64,000 nt of DNA from Cognatishimia coralii. Its GTDB lineage: Bacteria > Pseudomonadota > Alphaproteobacteria > Rhodobacterales > Rhodobacteraceae. Shown one piece after another: positions 25,304 through 33,097 of the stretch (positions are counted from its first letter, which is position 1; each line of letters begins with the position of its first letter). The translations under genes were made by a program, and so were the position numbers. Below the pieces are notes generated by a model. It had not been told where the DNA came from. It did not search any database and saw only the letters and a list, made by a program, of their open reading frames with translations. The stretch lies in contig NZ_JBBGAZ010000001.1 of NCBI RefSeq assembly GCF_037478305.1, positions 930,001 to 994,000 on the forward strand. The letters run 5' to 3'.

Positions 25304-27328
25304 TTAAATCCAATCGCCAAACTTTTGGCCGTTTTTGATCAGATCGTCAAAGACCGGTGATGGGCTCCAGAAGTCATCGACTTCGGCCAGAGCCCGCATT
25401 TTCTTGCGCAATGTCAGCAATCCATAGAGGTCCGCTGCTTTCATCGGCCCGCCGCGATGGCGCGGGAAGCCGTGACCAAGGGTCATGACCAGATCAATGT
25501 CACTGCCCGATTGCGCAACACCCTCTGACAAGAGGCGCGCGCCTTCGTTGGCCATCGCCGCGACGCAATAAAATTGAATGTTCTCGGTGCTCAGGTATAC
25601 GTCGGGGCCCTCTTTGCCTTCTCGAAGAGCATGCACAATGCGGACCGCCTGTTTGTTCGGTGCGCGGCGCGTTTGCCCTGCTTCGTAGGTGTAAAACCCG
25701 GCGCCACGCGCCCGCCCGGTCAGCCCCTGCTCTGCCATGGCCTGCGCCAGCCGCCCTGACCTGGGAGCGCGCCCCAAATCCCACAGACGAAAGGGGCCAA
25801 GATTGAACCCATAGGCGCGCATAGCGTCGTCGATCTCTTCAAATTCGACACCGAGATACAGCAACTGTTCAGACGCCTTAAACAGAGCATTCTGCACGGC
25901 ATTCCCAATCAACCCCGGCGCATCGGCGGCAAACACGCAGTATTTTTCCAGCCGCGACACAAAGCGCGCCATGGCGGCCACCACGACTTGTGACGTCATA
26001 GGGGATTGCGCCACCTCGATCAGCGGAAGCACCTCGACAGGTGCATAGGCGTAAAGCCCGACCACTTGCCGCGACCTCTGCGCCTGGCGTCCTAGTTCAG
26101 CCAAACCACCCTGCGCCGTGCCTGTGGCCAGCACCGAATGGCCCGGCATAAATTCTCCGAGCAGTCGGAACCGATCCAATTGGTCCTCTTTGCTGCCACC
26201 GGCCAAATCGAGCACCATATCGCTGTTGACGCAATCCTCGATGCGGGGCGCGAGCTCAAAGCCCTCGATCACCTGATCCAAGGTCTGGGAGGTACTGCCA
26301 GCACGTTGCAAGATCCGGTCGACCTGTTTGCGCACCCCTGCCCGCACACGCACCATATCTTCGCCCGGGGCAATCACGATGACGCCCATACTGGCGCAGA
26401 GACAAACCGCAGCCAATCCGATTGCATTCACAGAGGTCCCAATGATCGCGAGCTTGTGCACATCCCAAGCGCCCTCATCCATTGTTGCAACCTGCGCGCG
26501 CACTCGTGCCTCCGCGCGCAACAGATGCCGGTAGGATTGCGATACATGCGACTTCAGGGATTCTTCAAAGGCATCCGCTTCCAACGCCATGCCCGCCTCA
26601 AACGGCAAGAGCCCCGCAGCCTCTACACAACGGATCATATCTAATGTCGCCCGCCCTGCTCCTTTTGCGGAAGCTCTTGCATCGGCGATAGATGCCTGAA
26701 ACGCCATCGGATCCTGTAGGCCCAAGGTCAGCTCGCTGGTTTGACGTTTTGGTTTGCCTTCAGAGATGATCGCTTCGGCAAAGGCCTGATATTGCGCCTC
26801 AAACTGCCCCAGAACGATTGCGTCAAATACCAATCCCAGCGATTTCACCGGCAGGCGTCGCCCGCCCAACAACACCTTGAGGCTGTTTTCGGCCCCGATC
26901 AGACGCGGCAGCCGTTGCGTCGCGCCGCCACAAGGCGTGAGGCCAAGGTTTATACCTTCAAAGCCGACTTTCGCAGTGCCCGACGCAATCCGGTAGTGCG
27001 CGGCCAGAGCCAGCTCAAAACCCGCGTCATAGGCCGGACCTTGAAGCGCGGCGATGACCGGCAACTCGAACTCTTCGATGGTGCGGGCGACATCCGCCAC
27101 AGTTGGCGAGATCTGCGCGTCTTCGAGTTCTTCAAGTTCAAGGCCGGAGGAAAAATACGCGCCACGCGCGGTCAGAACAACAGCACGTATGCCCCCCAAA
27201 CGTCGCACTTGGCGGAATGCATTAATCAGATCAGACCGAAGTGTCAGCGTGAGCGGATTGCGGCCGCCGGAGGACATCCGCAGCACAGCAACTTCGCCGT
27301 TGGTTTCGACGTCAACCGTTCCTTGCAT
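25304..27328 (-). CDS. FadB/FadJ-like enoyl-CoA hydratase/3-hydroxyacyl-CoA dehydrogenase fusion with degenerate active sites
   Basis: The domain order is that of FadB/FadJ: crotonase fold in about the first 190 residues, NAD-binding 3-hydroxyacyl-CoA dehydrogenase near 290-470 and its C-terminal domains after 475. Key residues deviate. The crotonase keeps the first glutamate (GFELALAAHYRIAS), but GLPE of FadB aligns with GFEG, so the second catalytic Glu becomes Gly. The dinucleotide loop GxGxxG reads IIGTSVNAIG, that is G-x-S-x-x-A. The dehydrogenase histidine in GTHFFSP or GMHFFNP is Tyr in GLYAYAP. It may be an inactive relative, a structural partner or an enzyme with altered chemistry. 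The start at 27328 (MQGTVDVE) is preferred; a GTG at 27364 would add 12 residues. Confidence 0.82.
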   Translation of the reverse strand: MQGTVDVETNGEVAVLRMSSGGRNPLTLTLRSDLINAFRQVRRLGGIRAVVLTARGAYFSSGLELEELEDAQISPTVADVARTIEEFELPVIAALQGPAYDAGFELALAAHYRIASGTAKVGFEGINLGLTPCGGATQRLPRLIGAENSLKVLLGGRRLPVKSLGLVFDAIVLGQFEAQYQAFAEAIISEGKPKRQTSELTLGLQDPMAFQASIADARASAKGAGRATLDMIRCVEAAGLLPFEAGMALEADAFEESLKSHVSQSYRHLLRAEARVRAQVATMDEGAWDVHKLAIIGTSVNAIGLAAVCLCASMGVIVIAPGEDMVRVRAGVRKQVDRILQRAGSTSQTLDQVIEGFELAPRIEDCVNSDMVLDLAGGSKEDQLDRFRLLGEFMPGHSVLATGTAQGGLAELGRQAQRSRQVVGLYAYAPVEVLPLIEVAQSPMTSQVVVAAMARFVSRLEKYCVFAADAPGLIGNAVQNALFKASEQLLYLGVEFEEIDDAMRAYGFNLGPFRLWDLGRAPRSGRLAQAMAEQGLTGRARGAGFYTYEAGQTRRAPNKQAVRIVHALREGKEGPDVYLSTENIQFYCVAAMANEGARLLSEGVAQSGSDIDLVMTLGHGFPRHRGGPMKAADLYGLLTLRKKMRALAEVDDFWSPSPVFDDLIKNGQKFGDWI

Positions 27329-27428
27329 CCCCGACTGCCCGATGGTCTTTTCGCGTCTTGTCACCCCATTCTACGCTCAGTTCTTGGTGAGGCAAGAGGC
27401 AGCAGCTGTGACACGCGTTCCGAATATA

Positions 27429-27441
27429 CGACGTTACGTCG
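27429..27441. promoter_or_regulatory. 13-base palindrome CGACGT-T-ACGTCG in a divergent promoter region
   Basis: CGACGT and ACGTCG flank a single T. The site is about 100 bases upstream of the FadB-like start and about 95 upstream of the metallo-hydrolase start. Perfect short palindromes in divergent promoters often bind dimeric repressors, but no regulator can be named. Confidence 0.35.
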
Positions 27442-27478
27442 ATTGGTGATTTATTGTACGCTAACCGCATTGAAATGT

Positions 27479-27514
27479 TTGACACACCCCACACATTCAC
27501 TAAGCTGAATGTGT
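27479..27514 (+). promoter_or_regulatory. Promoter with SqrR/BigR-type operator for the sulfur operon
   Basis: ACACATTCA (27491-27499) and TGAATGTGT (27506-27514) form a perfect 9-base inverted repeat around CTAAGC. The core reads ATTC-N8-GAAT, the motif reported for the sulfide-responsive ArsR-family repressor SqrR of Rhodobacter. TTGACA at 27479-27484 and TAAGCT at 27501-27506, 16 bases apart, are plausible -35 and -10 elements, so bound repressor would cover the -10. The repressor gene is not in this window. The downstream genes match the known BigR/SqrR regulon. Confidence 0.8.
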
Positions 27515-27533
27515 AAAAGTAGGGATACGATTG

Positions 27534-28397
27534 ATGACTCCTGACGTTAAAGCCTTTTTCGATACCGCCACCAATACAGTCTCTTATGTCGTGCAAGACC
27601 CCGCAGGCAGTTCCTGCGCGATTATCGATAGTGTTTTGGACTTCGACTATGCAGCCGGTGCAACCAACACCAAATCCGCAGATGAGGTCATTGCCTACAT
27701 CAAGGCCAATGACCTGCGCGTGGATTGGATCCTAGAGACCCATGTACACGCGGATCACCTATCGGCTGCCCCCTATCTGCAAGAGCAGATCGGCGGCAAG
27801 ATCGGGATCGGCAATCAGATCACAGTGGTGCAGGACACATTCGGCAAAGTCTTTAACGAAGGCACAGAGTTTCAACGGGACGGCAGCCAGTTTGACCAGC
27901 TGTTCAGCGACGGCGATACGTTGATGATCGGCCAAATGCGATGTGATGTTATGCACACGCCGGGCCATACGCCGGCTTGCCTTACCTATGTGATTGGCGA
28001 TGCGGCCTTCGTGGGTGATACACTGTTCATGCCAGACTTTGGAACTGCGCGCTGTGATTTCCCCGGTGGGTCCTCCGAAAAGCTCTATGAGTCCATCCAG
28101 CGCATTCTGTCCCTGCCCGATGACACACGCATTTTTGTGGGCCACGACTACAAAGCACCCGGCCGCGACGAGTTCGCGTGGGAAACCACTGTGGCCGAAG
28201 AGAAATCGCGCAATGTGCATATTGGCGGTGACGCCTCGAAAGAGGCCTTTATGGAGATGCGGGACGCGCGAGACGCAACCTTGAAAAAACCGGCGCTGAT
28301 TATCCCGTCGCTTCAGGTGAATATGCGCGCGGGTCAAATGCCTGAACCTGACGATCAGGGCGATGTCGTCCTCAAAGTCCCTCTGAACAAACTCTAG
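27534..28397 (+). CDS. MBL-fold persulfide dioxygenase-like hydrolase (Blh/ETHE1 type)
   Basis: This 287-residue metallo-beta-lactamase-fold protein has the metal motif THVHADHL (His70, His72, Asp74, His75), MHTPGHTPACL with His141 and His145, GDTLFMPDFGTARCDFPGG with Asp162, and VGHDYKAPGR near the end. The DFGTARCDFPGG block is typical of the ETHE1/Blh group, which oxidises glutathione persulfide to sulfite with oxygen. Unlike some Blh proteins it lacks a fused rhodanese or DUF442 domain; a DUF442 protein is encoded separately three genes downstream. The ATG at 27534 follows AGGGA at suitable spacing. It is the first gene of the operon behind the SqrR-like operator. Confidence 0.88.
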   Translation: MTPDVKAFFDTATNTVSYVVQDPAGSSCAIIDSVLDFDYAAGATNTKSADEVIAYIKANDLRVDWILETHVHADHLSAAPYLQEQIGGKIGIGNQITVVQDTFGKVFNEGTEFQRDGSQFDQLFSDGDTLMIGQMRCDVMHTPGHTPACLTYVIGDAAFVGDTLFMPDFGTARCDFPGGSSEKLYESIQRILSLPDDTRIFVGHDYKAPGRDEFAWETTVAEEKSRNVHIGGDASKEAFMEMRDARDATLKKPALIIPSLQVNMRAGQMPEPDDQGDVVLKVPLNKL

Positions 28398-28407
28398 GAG
28401 ATCGAGC

Positions 28408-28833
28408 ATGCCAATGGATTGGATAATGGGCCTTGTCGGAGGCCTGATGATCGGCGTCGGTGGCGCGGTGTATCTGTTGATCAACGGACGCATCATGGGC
28501 GCCAGCGGGATTTTGGGCGGCCTCATTGATGGCAGCGGCAAAGCCACAGCGGGCGAACGCCTTTGGTTTGTTGCCGGCGTTTTTGGCGTACCAACAGTGA
28601 TTTATCTGCTAAGCGGCCCGATCGACACGCATGCGACCACCAATGTCGCGGTTTTGATCGTCGCGGGCCTTTTGGTCGGCGTCGGAACGCGCCTGGCGAA
28701 CGGCTGCACTTCGGGTCACGGCGTCTGCGGGATCTCGCGGTTTAACCTGCGCGGGATCGTGGCGACTGTTTTCTATATTTTGGCGGGTGGTCTGACTGTT
28801 GTGCTTTTCCGCCATATGCTGGGAGCAATCTGA
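28408..28833 (+). CDS. YeeE/YedE-type sulfur transporter subunit (PmpA-like)
   Basis: The 141-residue membrane protein has four predicted helices and the conserved cysteine loop NGCTSGHGVCGISR at about 98-111. YeeE/YedE proteins carry thiosulfate or persulfide sulfur through the membrane using such cysteines. It resembles one half of the two-gene PmpA/PmpB (DUF6691) systems found with bigR and blh. It starts 10 bases after the metallo-hydrolase stop and is followed by its partner after one base. The pair most likely imports or exports reactive sulfur species for the oxidation enzymes of the operon; direction is not certain. Confidence 0.87.
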   Translation: MPMDWIMGLVGGLMIGVGGAVYLLINGRIMGASGILGGLIDGSGKATAGERLWFVAGVFGVPTVIYLLSGPIDTHATTNVAVLIVAGLLVGVGTRLANGCTSGHGVCGISRFNLRGIVATVFYILAGGLTVVLFRHMLGAI

Positions 28834-28834
28834 T

Positions 28835-29263
28835 ATGTCTCGGAACCTATATGCATTAATCGCTGGCGGTATTTTCGGTGCAGGCCTTTTGGTGTCCGGC
28901 ATGACGGACACGTCCAAAGTGCAGGGATGGCTGGATATCTTTGGCGCATGGGACCCAACCCTTGCCTTTGTTATGGGCGGTGCAATCATCCCGATGGCCA
29001 TTGCCTGGAGGCTCACAGAAGGGCGTGCGCCAGTCTTGGGCGGCACCTTTCCAGCCAAACCCGATGCACGATTTGACCGAAACCTCGTCTTGGGCTCTGT
29101 GCTCTTTGGTATGGGCTGGGGGCTTGCGGGCCTATGTCCCGGCCCTGCGATTGCGTCTCTGGCGTTCGGCGGATGGCCGCACATTTTGTTCTTTGTGGCG
29201 ATGCTTTCGGGTATGTTAGCGACACCAAGGATCAGGACTCGTCTGGACAGCCTCGCAACCTAG
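28835..29263 (+). CDS. DUF6691/YeeE-type sulfur transporter subunit (PmpB-like)
   Basis: The 142-residue membrane protein begins MSRNLYALIAGGIFGAGLLVSGMTD, placed one base after the previous stop. It has about four hydrophobic helices and the cysteine motif GLAGLCPGPAIASLAFGG near residue 105, the counterpart of the NGCTSGHG loop of the partner protein. Together the two short proteins should equal one full-length YeeE/YedE transporter. The open frame continues upstream to 28799 but overlaps the partner gene and is not needed. Confidence 0.87.
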   Translation: MSRNLYALIAGGIFGAGLLVSGMTDTSKVQGWLDIFGAWDPTLAFVMGGAIIPMAIAWRLTEGRAPVLGGTFPAKPDARFDRNLVLGSVLFGMGWGLAGLCPGPAIASLAFGGWPHILFFVAMLSGMLATPRIRTRLDSLAT

Positions 29264-29276
29264 AGGTAATCACCTC
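29263..29276 (+). promoter_or_regulatory. Small hairpin covering the ribosome-binding site of the DUF442 gene
   Basis: GAGGT (29263-29267) can pair with ACCTC (29272-29276) over an AATC loop. GAGGT is the only Shine-Dalgarno-like sequence before the ATG at 29279. The stem is short, so an effect on translation is only possible. Confidence 0.3.
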
Positions 29277-29278
29277 CT

Positions 29279-29710
29279 ATGGATATTCGTGAGATCACAC
29301 CCCGCTACTACGTTGCGCCTCAGATTGACGCAAAAGACCTGAGCGAACTGAAAGCCCAGGGCTTTACCTGCGTCATTTGCAACCGCCCGGACGAGGAGGT
29401 TCCCCCGTCGCACCATGCGGTCGCGATGGAGAAAGCCGCAAAGGACGCGGGGCTTGATTTTGTGATCAATCCTTTGACCCACGACACGATGACCGACGAC
29501 CGGCTGGCGCTGCAACGCGCCACGCTTGAAGGCGCAGATGGCAAGGTTCTGGCCTATTGTGCCTCTGGGACTCGATCGACCGTGGCCTGGGTTCTCGGAC
29601 ATGCGGATAGTGAACCAGCAGATGCGCTTTTGGGCGCTGCGGCGCAAGGTGGATACCACCTTGACGCGCTGCGTGGACGCATCGATTTCATCGCGTCCCA
29701 GAAACGCTAA
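29279..29710 (+). CDS. TIGR01244/DUF442 sulfur transferase-phosphatase-like protein
   Basis: The 143-residue protein belongs to the DUF442 family, which has a cysteine-phosphatase-like fold and occurs alone or fused to Blh metallo-hydrolases. It starts with MDIREITPRYYVAPQID and carries the active loop YCASGTRST (C-x3-G-x-R type) near residue 97. Family members act as sulfur transferases with persulfide substrates. Here it closes the sulfur operon, 15 bases after the transporter pair, supplying as a separate protein the domain that is fused to the hydrolase in other bacteria. Its stop is 3 bases from the stop of the convergent kinase gene, with no room for a separate terminator. Confidence 0.86.
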   Translation: MDIREITPRYYVAPQIDAKDLSELKAQGFTCVICNRPDEEVPPSHHAVAMEKAAKDAGLDFVINPLTHDTMTDDRLALQRATLEGADGKVLAYCASGTRSTVAWVLGHADSEPADALLGAAAQGGYHLDALRGRIDFIASQKR

Positions 29711-29713
29711 GCC

Positions 29714-32389
29714 TTACTGAACGGGCGGCGTCGCCGACTCTGGCAGTATCACGCGAAACGCAGCACCGCCCTGCCCTGGCAGATAAGTAATCTCGCCGCC
29801 AAGGCTGGTCATGACTTCCCGACAAATCGAGAGACCAAGACCGGCCCCACCCGCCTTTGACGCATTCACGCGCACGAATTTATCAAAGATCCCTTCTTGG
29901 GATTTGCGCGCGATGCCGGACCCGTTGTCGATGAAATCGATGGTCAGCCGCGCGTCCGATTGCGCGACTTTGATGCGCAATTCGGGCTTTTCCGCATCGC
30001 AATACTTCTGCGCATTCCGGATCACATTGATAAAGACCTGACGCAGGCGTTCCACGTCCGAATAGATCTCGATATTTTCCGACGCACGGTTGCGGCGGAC
30101 CCTGAGGTCGACCTCCTCTCCGGACAAAGCCACCGTCGCGGAATCATCCAAAAGGTCCGAGAGTGTCGCACGCTCGTAGTTCAGCTTCACACGCCGGTTT
30201 TCCAACATGCTCAGGTCAAGCAAGTCATCCAAGAGACGCGTCAGCCGCATGGCCTCGCTGTGGATGATGTCGCTGTATTTAAGTTTGTCCTTGGTGCTCA
30301 GCTTTTCAGAGTCACGCAGGATCTCGGAAAAGGCCCGAATAGAGGTCATCGGCGTGCGCAGCTCGTGACTGATCTGGGACAGGAAGTCGTCTTTCTGTTC
30401 AGATACTTGCGTGATTTTTTCATTCGCCCGACGTAACTGGCGAGCCGTGCGTTGAAGTGCTTCGGATTTTGCCTCAAGCTGGCTGGAGTATTCCATAATC
30501 TGGGCGGTTTCATTGGCCACGGCCAAAAGATCCTGCACAGAAACAGACGCCCGCCCAACAAGTTGCGACACCATCGCATGAGCGGTTGCCGCGCCGACAA
30601 CACCCGAGAATTGCCGTTCCAAAACTTGCAGGAATTCCGGATCAGGGTCGGGCAAATACCCGTTTACGCCCTGCCTGCGCGCTTCTCGTTCAAACAGATC
30701 TTGCGTCTCGCGCGCGCCGAGGATCCTTTGCGCCATGACCATCAAGTCTTCACTCTGCGCGACCCCGCCGGACCAGCTTGGCGCTTGCGTCGAGTGGTCA
30801 AAAACATTGACAAATTGTGCGCCCTGCAGCCGTTCGATTGGAGTTGGGAAAGACCCCAGCGACACCACAACGAAGGTCAGGGTATTCAGGGAAATCGACC
30901 AAAGCATCGCATGCAGCAACGGATCCATACCATTGATGCCAAACATCGCCTGAGGACGCAGCCATAGGATGCCAAAAAGCCCTTCGTTCATGATGAAAGG
31001 CGACCAGGCTCCGAAACTGGGCAGCAAGAGCGTATACATCCAGATCGCAAAGCCCACGGTCATGCCGGCAAAGGCGCCGATCCGTGTGGCACCGCGCCAG
31101 AACACGCCGCCGATCAACACCGGCAGTACCTGAGCCACGCCAGCAAAGGCGATGAGGCCAATCGCAGCCAGTGCAGAGCCACCACCGCTGAGTTGGAAAT
31201 AGAGGTACCCCAGAAGCGTAATCCCGACGATCGAAAACCGGCGTGACAAGAGCATCACATGGCGCACGTCGCCCGAGAGGGTCACTTGCTCCATCCGGTT
31301 CGCCCACAGCCAGATCGGAAGAACTATGTGGTTAGACACCATTGTCGACACAGCGATCACAGCCACAATCACCATCGAGGAGGCGGATGAAAACCCGCCA
31401 ATGAAGGACAACATCGCAAGGGCTTCGTTGCCGGTGGCAAGGGGCACGGTCAAAACGAAGAGGTCAGGGTTGGATCCCTCAGGCAAGAGTTCCAGACCGA
31501 CGACCGCGATAGGTACAACAAAAAGGCTCATCACCATCAGATAGGTCGGAAAGGCCCAACTCGCGGTGCGCAAATGGTCTTCGTTGTCGTTTTCCACGAC
31601 CATGACCTGAAACATGCGTGGCAGACAGAGGAAGGCCGCCGCTGACAGGAAAATAAGCCCTGCCCAGCGCCCGCCTGAAATATGCCAGCCGGAAATCGGA
31701 GAGGCTTCGATGCGTTCCAGAATATCAGCCGGGCCGTCTGCCACGAACCAAACCACAAAGACCCCAACGGCCAGCAGCGCGAAAAGTTTGACGACAGCCT
31801 CAACCGCAATTGCCATGACCACGCCATAGTGGCGTTCGTTCACGTCCAGATTTCGCGTGCCAAAGAGGATGGTAAAGATCGCAAGGCCAATGGCGACATA
31901 TAAAGCAACAGAGGTCAGCTCGACATCTTGCCCGCCCGAAGCCCCAACAAAGACTGAAGAACTCAACGCAACCGATTGAAGTTGCAGCGCAATATAGGGC
32001 GTCGTTCCAATGACCGCGAGGATCGTCACCCCTGCCGCAACCACATTGGACTTGCCATAACGAGAGGAAATCATATCGGCAATCGAAGTGATCCGCTGCG
32101 TGCGCCCAATACGCACCATCCGCCGCAAAAGCCACCACCACCCGATCATGACAAGTGAGGGCCCGATATAGATGGTCAGATACTCAAGACCGGATCGCGC
32201 GGCATATCCTACCGCGCCGTAAAACGTCCAGGCTGTACAATAGATCGAGAGGGACAGTGTATAGACGACAGGCATCCGCAAAAAGCCGCCCTGCCCGCGC
32301 TTGTTGGCGCGTTCGGCCAGGAAGGCAACGCCAAACAGAAAGATCACATAGGCAATACTCACTGCGATCAGGACGTTTAACGCGCCCAT
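29714..32389 (-). CDS. Symporter-histidine kinase fusion (CbrA-like sensor kinase)
   Basis: The 891-residue protein begins with about 13 membrane helices of the sodium:solute symporter family (1-520; SLSIYCTAWTFYGAVGYA, SIADMISSRYGKS, FSSASSMVIVAVIAVSTM). A linker with coiled-coil character at about 630-665 leads to the kinase: H-box SHELRTPMTSIR with His675, N-box FINVIRNAQKYC, G1 DNGSGI and G2 GAGLGLSICREV. This build matches CbrA-type kinases, in which a transporter-like part senses or moves a nutrient. It starts immediately after the stop of a small membrane protein and shares that operon with a response regulator. Proximity to an ScfR-type regulator and acetyl-CoA synthetase suggests a carbon-source signal, but the ligand is unknown. 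Confidence 0.92.
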   Translation of the reverse strand: MGALNVLIAVSIAYVIFLFGVAFLAERANKRGQGGFLRMPVVYTLSLSIYCTAWTFYGAVGYAARSGLEYLTIYIGPSLVMIGWWWLLRRMVRIGRTQRITSIADMISSRYGKSNVVAAGVTILAVIGTTPYIALQLQSVALSSSVFVGASGGQDVELTSVALYVAIGLAIFTILFGTRNLDVNERHYGVVMAIAVEAVVKLFALLAVGVFVVWFVADGPADILERIEASPISGWHISGGRWAGLIFLSAAAFLCLPRMFQVMVVENDNEDHLRTASWAFPTYLMVMSLFVVPIAVVGLELLPEGSNPDLFVLTVPLATGNEALAMLSFIGGFSSASSMVIVAVIAVSTMVSNHIVLPIWLWANRMEQVTLSGDVRHVMLLSRRFSIVGITLLGYLYFQLSGGGSALAAIGLIAFAGVAQVLPVLIGGVFWRGATRIGAFAGMTVGFAIWMYTLLLPSFGAWSPFIMNEGLFGILWLRPQAMFGINGMDPLLHAMLWSISLNTLTFVVVSLGSFPTPIERLQGAQFVNVFDHSTQAPSWSGGVAQSEDLMVMAQRILGARETQDLFEREARRQGVNGYLPDPDPEFLQVLERQFSGVVGAATAHAMVSQLVGRASVSVQDLLAVANETAQIMEYSSQLEAKSEALQRTARQLRRANEKITQVSEQKDDFLSQISHELRTPMTSIRAFSEILRDSEKLSTKDKLKYSDIIHSEAMRLTRLLDDLLDLSMLENRRVKLNYERATLSDLLDDSATVALSGEEVDLRVRRNRASENIEIYSDVERLRQVFINVIRNAQKYCDAEKPELRIKVAQSDARLTIDFIDNGSGIARKSQEGIFDKFVRVNASKAGGAGLGLSICREVMTSLGGEITYLPGQGGAAFRVILPESATPPVQ

Positions 32390-32671
32390 TTAGTGCTCCT
32401 CCGGCCTTTGACCGTCTTCGGAGATCTCCCTGTCTCCGCCCTTTCCCAAAACAGTAGCCGCAATCGCAGACAAAAGGATCAACACAAACCAGACCAAAAA
32501 GATATAAACCGTCGCGCTTGATGTGCTGATGGTCGAAGGGCCTTCGCGTTCCCACGTTAAAGGCAGCATCCAAAGGATCAGGCCCAGAAACGGTAGAATA
32601 CGGATAGCGTCCACCAACCGATGACGCCGGTACATCTGGCGTTCAAGAAAGACGATCCGCCGCTCAGACAT
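32390..32671 (-). CDS. Small membrane protein between response regulator and symporter-kinase
   Basis: The 93-residue protein has two hydrophobic helices, about 23-39 (ILPFLGLILWMLPLTW) and 52-74 (SATVYIFLVWFVLILLSAIAATVLG), with a basic N-terminus and an acidic C-terminus. It overlaps the end of the response regulator gene by 8 bases and its stop abuts the kinase ATG. Some symporters of the SSS family need a small membrane partner, and this protein has the right position and shape for such a role with the symporter part of the kinase. That is inference from context; I recognise no named domain. Confidence 0.78.
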   Translation of the reverse strand: MSERRIVFLERQMYRRHRLVDAIRILPFLGLILWMLPLTWEREGPSTISTSSATVYIFLVWFVLILLSAIAATVLGKGGDREISEDGQRPEEH

Positions 32672-33029
32672 TGGCCGTCAATGAACGCACCGCGTCCAAG
32701 ACCTCGGAATTGGCGAAAGGCTTGGTCATGAACATGCTGACACCCAACTTTTCCGCCAACTCGCGATCGCGCGTTTGACCACGCGCAGTCAGCATTAGAA
32801 CAGGCGTTTCAGCATAAGCCGCGTCCGCGCGCAGATCTTCGAGAATCTCGAAACCGCTTCGACCCGGCAGCATCACATCCAGAATGATCATATCGGGCGA
32901 ACGCTCTCGTACAGCGTCCATCGCGTCATGCCCGTTTGCATGGGTGACGACGTCATATCCTTCGCGAGACAGGATAAAATTGATGGCCTCAATGATGTTG
33001 GGCTCATCTTCAATCAGCAATACACGCAT
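32664..33029 (-). CDS. Single-domain response regulator
   Basis: This is a 121-residue receiver domain without an output domain. MRVLLIEDEPNIIEA carries the acidic pocket, IILDVMLPGRSG the phosphorylated Asp51, MLTARG the conserved Thr81 and MTKPFAN Lys103. It is the first gene of an operon with the small membrane protein and the symporter-kinase and is their obvious partner. Classical CbrA partners have a DNA-binding output, so here the signal must pass to another protein, possibly through a phosphorelay or a partner-binding mechanism. Confidence 0.92.
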   Translation of the reverse strand: MRVLLIEDEPNIIEAINFILSREGYDVVTHANGHDAMDAVRERSPDMIILDVMLPGRSGFEILEDLRADAAYAETPVLMLTARGQTRDRELAEKLGVSMFMTKPFANSEVLDAVRSLTANV

Positions 33030-33097
33030 GCGTCACTTCCTCCCGTCGTAAGCAACCGCGTTCGGCTATTTGTAGCGACACCTACGCAAAATCCAAG

